Position numbers and translations under genes: made by a program. Positions 1 through 9,083 of a stretch of 64,000 bases of DNA are shown here, in pieces. Within the stretch, counting starts at the first letter, position 1. Each line of letters starts with the position of its first letter. The notes below the pieces were generated by a model. That model was given only the letters and a program-made list of their open reading frames with translations. It had not been told where the DNA came from and made no database searches. Origin of the DNA: Aquimarina sp. Aq78 (GTDB taxonomy: Bacteria; Bacteroidota; Bacteroidia; Flavobacteriales; Flavobacteriaceae); assembly GCF_900299525.1 (NCBI RefSeq), contig NZ_OMKA01000017.1, forward strand, positions 38,792-102,791, given 5' to 3'.

Positions 1-1235
1 TTGCAACGGCTTGGTTAGCAACAGGATTATACATTGCGCCAGCAGTGTCTGGTAAAGATCCGAAATTTCAAGTATTTGGTGTTAATTTTCTATTTATTGC
101 CCTTTTGATTATTGTAGTAGGTTCAATGTTTGGTCAATGGATGGGAGTAATGCAAAAGCTCGATCTGATAGAGAACTTCTGGTTTGGACATCAAGGATAT
201 GAATATGTTGACTTAGGTAGATTCTGGCAAATTTTTCTACTTATTGGATTATTTCTATGGCTGGCTTTAATGGTTCGCCCACTACTACCCGTATTGAAGA
301 GAAAAACCGAAGAAAAAAACCTCATCATCATGTTTTTAATATCCTGTACTGCAATAGCCATGTTCTATGGTGCTGGATTAATGTGGGGCAGACAGACAAA
401 TCTAGCGATTGCTGAATATTGGAGATGGTGGGTTGTACATCTTTGGGTAGAAGGCTTTTTTGAAGTTTTTGCCACTGTAGTTATCGCTTTCCTATTTGTA
501 AGACTAGGATTATTGAAAACTAAAACCGCTATTCACAATGTATTATTTGCTACTATTATATTTATGTCTGGTGGTATTTTGGGTACTTTTCATCACCTTT
601 ATTTTTCTGGAACTCCTACTGCTATAATGGCTCTAGGTGCTACATTTAGTGCTTTAGAAGTTGTTCCTCTTACCCTTATTGGATATGAAGCATATCATAA
701 TTATAAACTATCTAAAGCAACACGTTGGCTTGAGGATTATAAGTGGCCAATCTATTTTATGATAGCAGTAGCCTTCTGGAATTTTCTTGGAGCAGGAATT
801 TTTGGTTTTATCATAAACCCACCAATTGCTTTGTATTATGTTCAAGGGCTTAATACAACACCACTTCATGCACATACAGCTATGTTTGGAGTTTATGGTA
901 TGCTGGGAATAGGCTTAATGCTCTTTGTTTTAAGAAGCTTATACAGAGACATCCTCTGGAATCAAAAATTACTAAAAATTACTTTTTGGTCCTTAAATAT
1001 AGGATTATTGGCAATGGCCCTGCTAAGCTTATTACCAATAGGTATATGGCAAGCACTTGAAAGTATGGATCATGGAATGTGGTATGCCCGTTCTGCAGAA
1101 CTAATGCAACACCCTACAATGATTATTTTAAAGTGGCTACGATCTATTGGTGATATCATTTTTGCAATTGGTATAGTAACTACTTGCTGGTTTGTGTTTG
1201 ACTTAACATTAAAAAATAAAATAAAACAATTTTAA
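1..1235 (+). CDS. norZ: Quinol-dependent nitric oxide reductase, C-terminal part (partial)
   Basis: The frame is open to the left edge of the window, so the first ATG/GTG seen is not the true start; about 411 C-terminal residues are present of a family usually near 750. The visible part is a polytopic membrane protein of the heme-copper oxidase superfamily. Its histidine motifs fit the NorB/qNOR family: HHLYFSG, a metal-ligand pair in the middle, and HAHTAMFGVYG, the later heme-ligand helix. The segment ATAWLATGLYIAP just inside the edge is typical of single-subunit qNOR. The enzyme reduces two NO to N2O with quinol electrons in the inner membrane. It lies 11 bp before a RIC repair gene, so NO detoxification or denitrification is the likely role. 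Cytochrome c-dependent NorB is less likely, but the N-terminus would be needed to exclude it. Confidence 0.9.
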   Translation, partial: ATAWLATGLYIAPAVSGKDPKFQVFGVNFLFIALLIIVVGSMFGQWMGVMQKLDLIENFWFGHQGYEYVDLGRFWQIFLLIGLFLWLALMVRPLLPVLKRKTEEKNLIIMFLISCTAIAMFYGAGLMWGRQTNLAIAEYWRWWVVHLWVEGFFEVFATVVIAFLFVRLGLLKTKTAIHNVLFATIIFMSGGILGTFHHLYFSGTPTAIMALGATFSALEVVPLTLIGYEAYHNYKLSKATRWLEDYKWPIYFMIAVAFWNFLGAGIFGFIINPPIALYYVQGLNTTPLHAHTAMFGVYGMLGIGLMLFVLRSLYRDILWNQKLLKITFWSLNIGLLAMALLSLLPIGIWQALESMDHGMWYARSAELMQHPTMIILKWLRSIGDIIFAIGIVTTCWFVFDLTLKNKIKQF

Positions 1236-1246
1236 ATAAATAAATT

Positions 1247-2002
1247 ATGGAAACATTAATAAAAACCAAGGTAGGGCAATTCGTTGCAAAGGATTATCGA
1301 ACTGCTACCGTTTTTTCAAAATATGGAATTGATTTTTGCTGTAGAGGAGATAGAACATTGGAAGAGGTTTGCAACAAAAACGGAATTGAAGTTGAAACCC
1401 TTCTAGAGAATTTGAACGACGTTTTAACCCAAAAAGATGATGTTACTATTGATTATCAATCCTGGCCACTTGATCTATTAGCAGATTATATAGAAAAGAA
1501 ACATCACCGTTATGTAGAGGAAAAGATCCCGATACTACGTCAGTATTTAGAAAAACTCTGCAAAGTACATGGAGGGCGCCATCCAGAGTTATTAGAAATT
1601 CATACTTTATTTAGTGAAGCCTCTGGTGAACTTGCACAACATATGAAAAAAGAGGAAATTATACTATTTCCTTTTGTTAGAAAAATGGTGAAAAACCTGG
1701 AACAAAATCATAACGTGCAACCTCCACATTTTGGAACTGTAGAGAATCCTATTTCGATGATGATGCAGGAACACGATAACGAAGGAGTACGGTTTCGTAA
1801 AATTTCAGGATTATCAAATAATTATACTCCTCCCGAAGATGCTTGTAATACATATAATGTTACTTTTTCAATGTTAGAAGAATTTGAAAAGGATTTACAT
1901 TTACATATCCATCTAGAGAATAATATTTTATTTCCAAAAGCAATAGAGATGGAAAAGAAGATTGTAGAAGGGGCTAAGGCTTGTCCCTTTGTAGAAGATT
2001 AA
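1247..2002 (+). CDS. ric: RIC-family di-iron protein, iron-sulfur cluster repair (ScdA/YtfE type)
   Basis: This 251-residue cytosolic protein has the two-part RIC layout. An N-terminal ScdA_N (DUF542) domain covers about residues 1-60 with the motif GIDFCCRGDRTLEEVC. It is followed by a hemerythrin-like helical bundle with the expected His/Glu ligands (KKHHRY, HMKKEE, MMQEHDNEG, HLHIHLENNILFP). The family repairs Fe-S clusters damaged by NO or oxidants. The gene follows the NO reductase by 11 bp on the same strand, so the two probably share a transcript, and a strong terminator follows. The pairing of NO reductase with RIC supports a nitrosative-stress unit. Confidence 0.93.
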   Translation: METLIKTKVGQFVAKDYRTATVFSKYGIDFCCRGDRTLEEVCNKNGIEVETLLENLNDVLTQKDDVTIDYQSWPLDLLADYIEKKHHRYVEEKIPILRQYLEKLCKVHGGRHPELLEIHTLFSEASGELAQHMKKEEIILFPFVRKMVKNLEQNHNVQPPHFGTVENPISMMMQEHDNEGVRFRKISGLSNNYTPPEDACNTYNVTFSMLEEFEKDLHLHIHLENNILFPKAIEMEKKIVEGAKACPFVED

Positions 2003-2012
2003 TACCATTAAT

Positions 2013-2049
2013 AAAAAACTTCCGAGAAAAGATTTTTCGGAAGTTTTTT
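2013..2049. terminator. Bidirectional intrinsic terminator between ric and the thioredoxin-like gene
   Basis: A stem of aaaaaacttccga (2013-2025) pairs with tcggaagtttttt (2037-2049) around an 11-nt loop. There is a T-run on either strand, as expected between two convergent genes. Confidence 0.85.
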
Positions 2050-2067
2050 ATATGTAAACAGGACCTA

Positions 2068-2691
2068 TTAATCAAAATCTTTTTCTAACGTAAGTGAGTC
2101 TTCAGCCATTTTTACAAGATCATCAACAATAGCTTCTCCCTTATTTTTATTATACCAGATTTGTAATTCTTTTTTAAAAGAGTCATCTATTTTTTTATTT
2201 TTTTCTTTGTAAGCCATGACCATATTTGTGGCTATTGTTGATCTTGGGCCCCATGTATTTAATACATTACCATCATTATCGGCTATTATTAGTTTAGGTA
2301 TAGAGCGTGTTCCGTTTGTTAAAAAAAGATCCATAAACTCAGGATTATCATCGCGCAACAAGACTCTTAAGTCAATAGCGGGTACTTCTTTTGCTATTTT
2401 ATTTAAAACAGGAATGGTCTGTGCTCCATCAGCACACCAACTTTCTATAAGAACAAGCCAGGTTTGCTTTTCTTTCATATCTCGAAAAACTTGTTTGGCT
2501 TGCTCTGGAATCGTAAGAGTTTTATCGAGTCTTCGCATTCGGCTTGCATTTAATTTGGTAAAATCTATACGTTGCTTAAGCTGTTCTACTCCTGTTGTAC
2601 TTTCTTCTTCAACAAGACTATTTATTAGTTCAACATATGCTGTATAGGAAATCCCTTTGGCTATACTTTTTTTAATTATTTCATTCGTCAT
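2068..2691 (-). CDS. Thioredoxin-family protein (Thioredoxin_9-like) with a single active-site Cys
   Basis: The 207-residue protein has no signal peptide. A thioredoxin-like fold occupies roughly residues 55-170. The usual CxxC is replaced by WCADGAQTIP, so only the first cysteine is present. The cis-Pro side is seen in RSIPKLI. In Bacteroidota many proteins of this kind carry WCxDxxQ; a bacillithiol or monothiol role is possible but unproven. The gene starts 11 bp after the nadB stop and is probably the last gene of the nadA-nadB-trx operon. Substrate unknown. Confidence 0.8.
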   Translation of the reverse strand: MTNEIIKKSIAKGISYTAYVELINSLVEEESTTGVEQLKQRIDFTKLNASRMRRLDKTLTIPEQAKQVFRDMKEKQTWLVLIESWCADGAQTIPVLNKIAKEVPAIDLRVLLRDDNPEFMDLFLTNGTRSIPKLIIADNDGNVLNTWGPRSTIATNMVMAYKEKNKKIDDSFKKELQIWYNKNKGEAIVDDLVKMAEDSLTLEKDFD

Positions 2692-2702
2692 ATCATAATA
2701 TA

Positions 2703-4295
2703 TTAGGGGTTCTGTATTTCTAAAATTTCTGGAGAAGCACTATTATTATCTATGTTAAAATATCCTCCTTTATTTTCTTTTCTTTCTAAAGATTGCCCTA
2801 TAATCAAGTGCGCAATATTAATCATGTTTCGTAATTCACATAATGCTGTATTTACCTTCGAATCTCTATAAAGCTCTTCTACTTCTCTATACATTAAGTC
2901 TAAATGTTCTTTAGCTTTCATCAAACGGTGGTTACTACGTACAATACCTACATAATCTCTCATCAAGGCCTGTAATTGCCTGGTATTATGCTTTATGATG
3001 ATGTGTTCTTTATTGACATGAGTTCCCTGATCATTCCAATTAGGAATAGATATTGAAACCGATTGTACAGCATTAGAACATAGGTATTTGTAACTGTTAT
3101 GGGCATACACTAAAGCTTCTAACAAGGAGTTTGAAGCTAACCTGTTTGCTCCATGTAAACCTGTTCTGGAACATTCTCCACAGGCAAATAAATTCTGAAT
3201 AGATGTCATTCCATTTTTGTCAACTTCAATACCACCACATAAATAATGAGATGCAGGAACTACCGGAATCCAATCTTTTTCTATGTTAATATGATTAGCT
3301 GTGCATTTTTTATAAATTGTGGGAAAATGTTTTCTAAAATCCTCTACCTGAAGATGGGTACAGTCCAAATAAACACAAGAATCTCCAGATTTTTTAAGTT
3401 CATTATCTATACTTTTTGAAACTATATCTCGAGAAGCAAGTTCTCCTCTTGAGTCATAATCTAACATAAACCTATGTCCATTCTTATTTCGTAGATATGC
3501 TCCAAAACCTCTTACTGCTTCAGATATTAAGAACGATTGCCCATCTTTATCCTCGTATAATGCTGTTGGGTGAAACTGAACAAATTCCATATCTTCAATT
3601 CTTGCTTTTGCTCTGTATGCCATTGCAATTCCATCACCTGTTGCTATAACAGGGTTAGTAGTATGACCGTATACTTTACCAATACCTCCTGTTGCTAACA
3701 ATGTTACTGCGGCTTTTATCGTTTTTATTTCTCCAGTTTTTTGATTCAGAGCATAAGCCCCATAACAAGAAATATTTTCATGACTTTGTATTTGCAATTG
3801 ATGTTCTGTAATCAGATCAATTGCAAAATGATGACTTAATATACTAACGTTAGGCAATTGATGAATACGAGTTAGTAATGCTGTTTCTATTTCGCGACCT
3901 GTAATATCTTTATGATGAACAATACGGTATTCTGAATGCCCTCCTTCTTTACCTAGATCTAAGTTCCCGTTATAATCTAAATCAAAATTAGCTCCCCATT
4001 GAATTAAATCATTAAGTCTTTTGGGGCCTTCTTTAACGACCATTTTAACAATTTCGGGATCGCACAAACCGTCACCTGCAACCAAAGTATCTTGTATATG
4101 TTTTTGAAAAGAATCTTCTTTAGCATCTAATACTACCGCTACCCCTCCTTGAGCATATTTCGTATTAGATTCATCATCATCTGCCTTCGTTATTATGCAA
4201 ACTCTTTTATCTTCAAATTTTTCTGCTACTTTAACCGCAAAAGTTAACCCGGCTGCACCAGAACCGATTACTAAATAGTCTACTGACATCATCAT
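2703..4295 (-). CDS. nadB: L-aspartate oxidase
   Basis: The 530-residue flavoprotein converts L-aspartate to iminoaspartate in de novo NAD synthesis. The N-terminal FAD dinucleotide-binding motif is YLVIGSGAAGLTFA (about residues 6-20). Further on are the succinate dehydrogenase/fumarate reductase family signatures NTKYAQGGVAVV and MEFVQFHPTALYE, and GLHGANRLASNSLLEALVYA near residue 385. Length matches the family. Three ATG codons in a row begin the gene only 4 bp after nadA stops, with AAAGG directly before them, so translation is probably coupled to nadA. Confidence 0.97.
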   Translation of the reverse strand: MMMSVDYLVIGSGAAGLTFAVKVAEKFEDKRVCIITKADDDESNTKYAQGGVAVVLDAKEDSFQKHIQDTLVAGDGLCDPEIVKMVVKEGPKRLNDLIQWGANFDLDYNGNLDLGKEGGHSEYRIVHHKDITGREIETALLTRIHQLPNVSILSHHFAIDLITEHQLQIQSHENISCYGAYALNQKTGEIKTIKAAVTLLATGGIGKVYGHTTNPVIATGDGIAMAYRAKARIEDMEFVQFHPTALYEDKDGQSFLISEAVRGFGAYLRNKNGHRFMLDYDSRGELASRDIVSKSIDNELKKSGDSCVYLDCTHLQVEDFRKHFPTIYKKCTANHINIEKDWIPVVPASHYLCGGIEVDKNGMTSIQNLFACGECSRTGLHGANRLASNSLLEALVYAHNSYKYLCSNAVQSVSISIPNWNDQGTHVNKEHIIIKHNTRQLQALMRDYVGIVRSNHRLMKAKEHLDLMYREVEELYRDSKVNTALCELRNMINIAHLIIGQSLERKENKGGYFNIDNNSASPEILEIQNP

Positions 4296-4299
4296 CCTT

Positions 4300-5244
4300 T
4301 TATTTAGAAAGTTCTAACATTCGTACAATAGGAGTTAATGCTTTTTTTCTTATATCCTCTATGACATTTATTTCTGGGGTTTCATTATGAAGACAATCAT
4401 ATAATTTCTGAAGTGTGTTTACTTTCATATAGCCACACTCACTACAAGCGCACGTATTATCCTCTTCGGCAGGAGCAGGAATCAAGATTGTATCGGGAAC
4501 CTTCTTTTTCATTTCGTGTAAAATACCTGCTTCAGTTGCTACTATGAACTTCTCTTTAGGGTGTTCTTTGACATAATTTATCATCCCTGCAGTAGATCCT
4601 ACATATTTTGCAGTTTTTAAAATATGCTCTTCAGATTCTGGATGAGCTATAATTACCGACCCTGGATTATTTTGATATAAATCTAGTAATTTGTCGATAC
4701 AGAAAGCTTCATGTACTATACAACTACCATCCCAAAGTAACATATCTCTACCTGTTTGTTTTATGATGTATTTACCTAGGTTCTTATCTGGGGCAAAAAT
4801 GATAGGTGTATCCTTTGGTATCGATTCCACAATTTTAAGAGCATTAGAAGAAGTGCAAACCAAATCACTCATTGCTTTAATTTCTGCCGAACAATTGATA
4901 TAAGTAATTACAATATGATCAGGGTGTGATGCTACAAAAGAACCAAATGCATTGGGAGGGCACGAATCTGCTAATGAGCACCCGGCGGTTAAATCTGGTA
5001 AAACCACTTTTTTTGCAGGGTTAAGGATTTTTGCAGTCTCTGCCATAAAGTGCACACCTGCAAAGACAATAATATCTGCATCAATTTCTGCTGCTTTTTG
5101 GGATAATCCTAAACTATCTCCAACATAATCAGCAACCTCTTGTATTTCTGGCCGTTGATAATAATGTGCAAGGATTACGGCATTTTTTTCTTCCTTTATT
5201 TTGTTTATTTTTTCTTTTAACTCCACTTTTACAATACTATTCAT
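4300..5244 (-). CDS. nadA: Quinolinate synthase A (4Fe-4S)
   Basis: The 314-residue cytosolic enzyme condenses iminoaspartate with dihydroxyacetone phosphate to quinolinate. The [19 protein letters not shown] start and the conserved cysteines are present ([16 protein letters not shown] and the C-terminal CACSECGYM), consistent with the oxygen-sensitive [4Fe-4S] cluster. It is first in the nadA-nadB-thioredoxin operon. The upstream 60 bp hold two inverted repeats (see regulatory entries). An Fe-S enzyme would be sensitive to NO, which could explain its presence beside NO-defence genes, although nadAB operons are also common elsewhere. Confidence 0.97.
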   Translation of the reverse strand: MNSIVKVELKEKINKIKEEKNAVILAHYYQRPEIQEVADYVGDSLGLSQKAAEIDADIIVFAGVHFMAETAKILNPAKKVVLPDLTAGCSLADSCPPNAFGSFVASHPDHIVITYINCSAEIKAMSDLVCTSSNALKIVESIPKDTPIIFAPDKNLGKYIIKQTGRDMLLWDGSCIVHEAFCIDKLLDLYQNNPGSVIIAHPESEEHILKTAKYVGSTAGMINYVKEHPKEKFIVATEAGILHEMKKKVPDTILIPAPAEEDNTCACSECGYMKVNTLQKLYDCLHNETPEINVIEDIRKKALTPIVRMLELSK

Positions 5245-5281
5245 TACGTCGCGAAAAATAGAGGTCTTTGAATATGAATAC

Positions 5282-5297
5282 TATGACAAAAGTCATA
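5282..5297. promoter_or_regulatory. FNR/CRP-like palindrome upstream of nadA
   Basis: TATGAC-AAAA-GTCATA is a perfect 6-4-6 inverted repeat about 38 bp before the nadA start. The half-site spacing and TGA/TCA core are those of CRP/FNR-superfamily sites. Which protein binds is not known; no such regulator gene is in the window. Confidence 0.4.
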
Positions 5298-5300
5298 ATT

Positions 5301-5321
5301 AAAGATAAAAAAGTCTTTTTT
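5301..5321. promoter_or_regulatory. AAAGA-N8-TCTTTTTT inverted repeat upstream of nadA
   Basis: AAAGA (5301-5305), eight bases, then TCTTTTTT (5314-5321). The same half-sites at the same spacing occur before the rrf2 gene and before nrdG. The site also sits within a second perfect repeat, aagataaaaaa-gtc-ttttttatctt (5302-5326). It is a candidate repressor operator; the sequence is AT-rich, so chance cannot be excluded. Confidence 0.35.
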
Positions 5322-5356
5322 ATCTTATTTTATCATACAGCTCATTTATACATCAT

Positions 5357-5385
5357 AAAAAAGGCCTCTCTTTCGAGTGGCCTTT
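5357..5385 (-). terminator. Intrinsic terminator after the FixH/YtkA-like lipoprotein gene
   Basis: On the minus strand AAAGGCC and GGCCTTT form the stem, with an inner CTC/GAG helix and a GAAA tetraloop, followed by a run of T. It lies 20 bp past the stop of the lipoprotein gene. Confidence 0.85.
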
Positions 5386-5405
5386 CATCAAAAGAAAAGA
5401 GAGGT

Positions 5406-6254
5406 TTAAAACTCAATTTCAAAAAATAAACTGCTTTCAAGGTTATCCGTAGTAACGTCTTCTCCTTTTAGTACTTCTTGAGATTCGTTTAATAATTTCA
5501 AGTTAATTTTCCAATATCCTGTCATGGTTAGTGATAATTTTCCATTGTACATTTTTGATGTGCCATCATAGCTCAAATCTTCATTATTTGGCGAGCTATG
5601 ATTACCCATACTAGGCATTCGAGGGTCTACTGTAATTTTATAGTTTTCTACTACAGAAAAAGTCATCATATTTTCCATTTTAAAAAGCATCGCACTAAAA
5701 TCATTTACTGCAACTTTTGGATCTACTGGCCCGGTCATAGTCAAAATATAACGAGTACCATCACTACCCATAAATGTATTTACTTTTTGTTTACCATCTA
5801 CCGGTGATATTACATCTATGGTTTTCTTTGTTGTGAATTCTTCTCCACTAATTTTATAGGTAATGGTAAGATCCCAGTATTCATCTGTATTCCCTGGCAT
5901 TTGAAAAACCAAGAACCCTTTAGAAACCGTCTTGTCATCAGTAACAGTCAAGGTAGATTTTGGACAAGAGTGCTCCATTTGTGTCATATGCATCATAGGC
6001 ATCCAAGAAATTTCGGATTGAGAAACATAGTTTTTTGTCGCTATATCTTTAATACGTATGTACACCTCATTATACCCAATGCTAAAATCGTTCTTCTTAG
6101 AATACAATTCTATAGAATGATTGTTAGCATCAAAAGAAGTTACCAGGTTAAATCCTTCCATAGGATTTACTATCATTTCGTCATCATCAGAACTACATGA
6201 GACAAAAATGGTTGAAAGTATGATTACTGTAAAAATTAATTTTATGGTTTTCAT
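5406..6254 (-). CDS. FixH/YtkA-like lipoprotein, probable copper-related
   Basis: The start is taken at the ATG at 6252-6254, because the protein then begins MKTIKLIFTVIILSTIFVSC, a clear lipoprotein signal with the lipobox cysteine followed by SSDDDE. A longer frame upstream would bury the signal peptide inside 39 extra residues. The mature protein is beta-rich and carries the segment WMPMMHMTQMEHSCP, whose Met/His/Cys density recalls the YtkA/FixH-like copper-handling domain. A second beta domain follows from about residue 150, with another Met-rich stretch (MLFKMENMMTF). It lies 25 bp after a TonB receptor related to copper receptors, probably in one operon, so periplasmic or surface copper binding is the best guess. 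Function is inferred. Confidence 0.75.
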   Translation of the reverse strand: MKTIKLIFTVIILSTIFVSCSSDDDEMIVNPMEGFNLVTSFDANNHSIELYSKKNDFSIGYNEVYIRIKDIATKNYVSQSEISWMPMMHMTQMEHSCPKSTLTVTDDKTVSKGFLVFQMPGNTDEYWDLTITYKISGEEFTTKKTIDVISPVDGKQKVNTFMGSDGTRYILTMTGPVDPKVAVNDFSAMLFKMENMMTFSVVENYKITVDPRMPSMGNHSSPNNEDLSYDGTSKMYNGKLSLTMTGYWKINLKLLNESQEVLKGEDVTTDNLESSLFFEIEF

Positions 6255-6279
6255 TTGTTTATTTTTAATTATGTTTTTT

Positions 6280-8346
6280 TTAATTGATTTTGTATGAAAA
6301 TGTGATGAAGAAATTACGCCCCATTCGAGGAACATTTTTCCAATCTGTATACGTTGAATAGTATTCATCAAAAATATTTTCTACCCCTGCCTTGGCATAT
6401 ACCACATCGTTATTTAGGTAAAAGGTTTTTCCCAGAGTTAGAGAAAAAATGATGTAGGCCAATGTTTTATCTTCGCCAAATTCGGGATTAAAATTTGTTT
6501 GATCTCCTGCACCTTTCATTGTAATTGATCCAGAAAAACTATTCTTATTATATTGAATACCTGATCGATAAGACACTGGACTTATAAAAGGCAAATTGCG
6601 ATTGGTATCATCTTTTCCCTGATGGTAGGATACCGAAGCAGACCATCCAAGTTCTGGGATGATTTTGTATTCTGTACTCAAAGACACATTAATCAAATCA
6701 GCATACTCTAGATTTTCATATATTTTTACTCCATCAGCACCAATTGTCATAGTACTAAGCGATTCATTTACCTCACCAATAATGTAATTAGGCATTCGAA
6801 AAATATTTCCTTCCAGAGCAATTTTTAATTTAGATTTTTCTAACGAAATTTTAGCATTAGCCTCTATAGATTGTTCATTTTTTAAGTTAGGGTCACCAAT
6901 ATAATCGTGATTATCAAAACTGTTAAAAAGATAAAATCCATATCCTTCTGATACTGATGGTGCTCGTTCTCCATAAGACAGTCCAGCATTGATGTGAATA
7001 GGTTCTAAATGTTTATGATATTGCAGCGAAGCACTTTTAAGAAAACGTGTTTTGGATTCTTCCATATCTGGATAAAAGATTCTGAGACTGTTAAGTCCAA
7101 AATCATCAGCTACATTATTGTTTTGTACTGCTAATCTCGCAGATAATTTTAAAGAACTTTTTTTAAAGCTAATTTTATCTTCAGCATATAAACCTGTATT
7201 CCAAGTTCGTACATCGGGCCAAGTAAGCATAAACATAGGGTTCTCATTGGGGTTATTAGGGTACATTGTCATTTCTGCAAGAGAGGTATTGTAAAACCCG
7301 TCCCATTTCATCAAAAAGTGTTGTTTTTTGGTTTTCAAATTCACTTCAGAGAAAAACCCATATGTATCACTCCATCCCGGCATATCCATTCGAATAGGTA
7401 CATCTGGTCTTTGAGAATCATCCATCACATGAGTAACTTTATTAAAGTACACTTTAGACTTCCAATCGCTAAATACACCTATAGTATTTTGTTCAAAACT
7501 TATAGATGTAATAATTGCACGTGCCAAAGAAACATCCATGGGTAATGCAGGATAACCTACATCTCGTGCTTCATCATAAATAGCAGTTGCTGTAAGTGCC
7601 TTGTTTTTATCAATCTTATATCCTCCGTTTACAGAAACATTATACTTTGTATATTGAGAAAAATTGATTTCTTCTCCATTTCCTGCGGTATAGTTTTCCG
7701 CTTTGCGATAAATGATATCTCCATCTACATAAAAATCAGAATTTGAATAATTGGCTTCTGCCCCCAGAACCACTAATTGGTTATTGGTTTCGAATCCATC
7801 TTCTAAACTTGCTTTGAATCCTGTTTCTCTAAAATTGCTTTTATCTAACTCCAGATCTATTGCGCCTCCTATACAGTTTCCATATTCTGATCCTTGTTGT
7901 CCCGATGCAACATGGGCTTTAGCAAGATTGGATACATCTACATAAGAGGTAATAGGATCCATTTTATCTGTACATGCACCAAAGATTCGCATCCCATCAA
8001 TAGTAACAGAAAGTCTTTCTGATGTCATATTATTTAGTGCAGGTTCCCAAGCATAGGCTCCTCGTTTTATCATACCCACTTTTTGTGAAAGCTCCAGATA
8101 TTCATCTAACGACGATAATGGTTTGGGTTGTTTTTGATAATCCAATTCTTTTCTGGCAGATATCAAAATCACTTCTTCCAAATTGATCGGCATAATAGTA
8201 TCTGGCTCTTTGTTTAGGATTTCTTCCTGGGCATTAACCCAACAGGGGGTAATTAGAAAAAGCAGGATATACCATAGCATATTTACCCTTTTAAACGGTG
8301 CCCTCAAAACCCTATACAAAGAGGTCACACCAATACTAGTTTTCAT
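6280..8346 (-). CDS. TonB-dependent receptor, OprC/NosA-like (putative copper receptor)
   Basis: The 688-residue protein has a signal sequence ending near VNAQ and then a short plug followed by a beta-barrel with a C-terminal NFFITFSYKIN. Unlike the other receptor in this window it lacks the CarboxypepD_reg-like N-terminal domain. The plug carries the segment SVTIDGMRIFGACTDKMDP, which resembles the Gly-Cys...Met-Asp-Pro stretch of OprC/NosA copper receptors, then TSYVDV. Such receptors supply copper, for example to nitrous oxide reductase. The next gene encodes a Met/His-rich lipoprotein and the region carries NO reductase, which fits copper supply for denitrification. Other metal substrates remain possible. 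Confidence 0.85.
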   Translation of the reverse strand: MKTSIGVTSLYRVLRAPFKRVNMLWYILLFLITPCWVNAQEEILNKEPDTIMPINLEEVILISARKELDYQKQPKPLSSLDEYLELSQKVGMIKRGAYAWEPALNNMTSERLSVTIDGMRIFGACTDKMDPITSYVDVSNLAKAHVASGQQGSEYGNCIGGAIDLELDKSNFRETGFKASLEDGFETNNQLVVLGAEANYSNSDFYVDGDIIYRKAENYTAGNGEEINFSQYTKYNVSVNGGYKIDKNKALTATAIYDEARDVGYPALPMDVSLARAIITSISFEQNTIGVFSDWKSKVYFNKVTHVMDDSQRPDVPIRMDMPGWSDTYGFFSEVNLKTKKQHFLMKWDGFYNTSLAEMTMYPNNPNENPMFMLTWPDVRTWNTGLYAEDKISFKKSSLKLSARLAVQNNNVADDFGLNSLRIFYPDMEESKTRFLKSASLQYHKHLEPIHINAGLSYGERAPSVSEGYGFYLFNSFDNHDYIGDPNLKNEQSIEANAKISLEKSKLKIALEGNIFRMPNYIIGEVNESLSTMTIGADGVKIYENLEYADLINVSLSTEYKIIPELGWSASVSYHQGKDDTNRNLPFISPVSYRSGIQYNKNSFSGSITMKGAGDQTNFNPEFGEDKTLAYIIFSLTLGKTFYLNNDVVYAKAGVENIFDEYYSTYTDWKNVPRMGRNFFITFSYKIN

Positions 8347-8398
8347 TAGAATATATTTTATAAATAATTCAACATATAAATAAGTTTATGCACATGTA

Positions 8399-8422
8399 TT
8401 TGAGGTATATCATACCTTCAAA
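8399..8422. promoter_or_regulatory. Imperfect inverted repeat upstream of the copper-type TonB receptor
   Basis: TTTGAGGTAT-atc-ATACCTTCAAA forms a near-perfect palindrome (one inserted T) about 53 bp before the receptor start. The position suits an operator; the binding protein is unknown. Nothing else stands out in the 260 bp between the receptor and the next gene. Confidence 0.35.
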
Positions 8423-8606
8423 ACAAATACATTTATAGAACTCATTTAAGCTTTTACTTTTTGCTGCAAATTTTTCTTATTCACCTTAATTTTGACTTTT
8501 TTTCGTAACGTAACTATATGGCTATGCTTCTCAAAAAAGGATTCATTATGGCAAAAAATCTTAAATTTTCGCTTAAAACAAAAAGCTTAAATAAGTTCAT
8601 ATTGAA

Positions 8607-8981
8607 TTATCCAAACTCTGGAGGTGGAGAAATATCTGTAATAAGTAATTTGGAAATTATTTCTTGTGTAGTTTTATAATTGTTCTCAACTGTATTTTCT
8701 GGCTCATTTTTTAAATCAAAATCAAGTAATAGTTGAAAAAAAACAATATGTTGAATCTCATTCTTAGATTTTTTGTCTTTGAATGGATTATTTTCTGAGT
8801 CGGATTCTTTGGCTAATTGTTTTTTTAAATAACATTTACCATCACACTTTAATCTAGGCCTATCTTTATTTATACAGAGGTTTTTTACGATGTAATCATA
8901 ATTCATGATATACTCTCCTACAGGCCAAAGAGGCTTGATAAGCATCAGGATAGCAACGAATAGAATTACCGTACTTTTCAT
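8607..8981 (-). CDS. Small membrane-anchored protein with conserved Cys motif (hypothetical)
   Basis: The 124-residue protein begins with a hydrophobic segment (STVILFVAILMLIKPLWPV, an uncleaved anchor or signal). The next part has the cysteine-bearing motif LCINKDRPRLKCDGKCYLKKQL (three Cys, many Lys). A charged linker, a second weakly hydrophobic stretch (IVFFQLLLDFDL) and a C-terminal DISPPPEFG follow. I recall proteins with the CxNKxxPxLxCxGKCYL motif in Flavobacteriia near TonB receptors; no biochemical role is known to me. The cysteines could bind metal. It is divergent from the rrf2 gene and upstream of the copper-type receptor. Confidence 0.7.
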   Translation of the reverse strand: MKSTVILFVAILMLIKPLWPVGEYIMNYDYIVKNLCINKDRPRLKCDGKCYLKKQLAKESDSENNPFKDKKSKNEIQHIVFFQLLLDFDLKNEPENTVENNYKTTQEIISKLLITDISPPPEFG

Positions 8982-9016
8982 GCGGCAAATATAGCCCCTA
9001 TTACAGTAAGGAAAAT

Positions 9017-9030
9017 ATGATAAAAGTCAC
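9017..9030. promoter_or_regulatory. Degenerate FNR/CRP-like site in the divergent intergenic region
   Basis: ATGAT-AAAA-GTCAC keeps the TGA-N6-TCA core seen in the perfect palindrome before nadA. It lies between the small Cys protein gene and the rrf2 gene, so it could affect either. Weak on its own. Confidence 0.3.
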
Positions 9031-9064
9031 AAAAAAGACAAAACGATCTTTTTTATTATATTTG
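9031..9064 (+). promoter_or_regulatory. Rrf2 gene promoter with AAAAAAGA-N8-TCTTTTTT operator candidate
   Basis: AAAAAAGA (9031-9038), eight bases, then TCTTTTTT (9047-9054) form an 8-8-8 inverted repeat. It lies directly upstream of TATATTTG (9057-9064), a match to the Bacteroidota -7 box TAnnTTTG, 19 bp before the start codon. The repeat would cover the -33 region, where no TTG is seen. This arrangement suits autorepression. Confidence 0.45.
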
Positions 9065-9083
9065 ATCTAAAAAAAAAGCTATT

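Noticed and set aside
2216..2647. A 143-residue plus-strand frame.
   Set aside because: It lies entirely opposite the thioredoxin-like gene and has no recognisable pattern.
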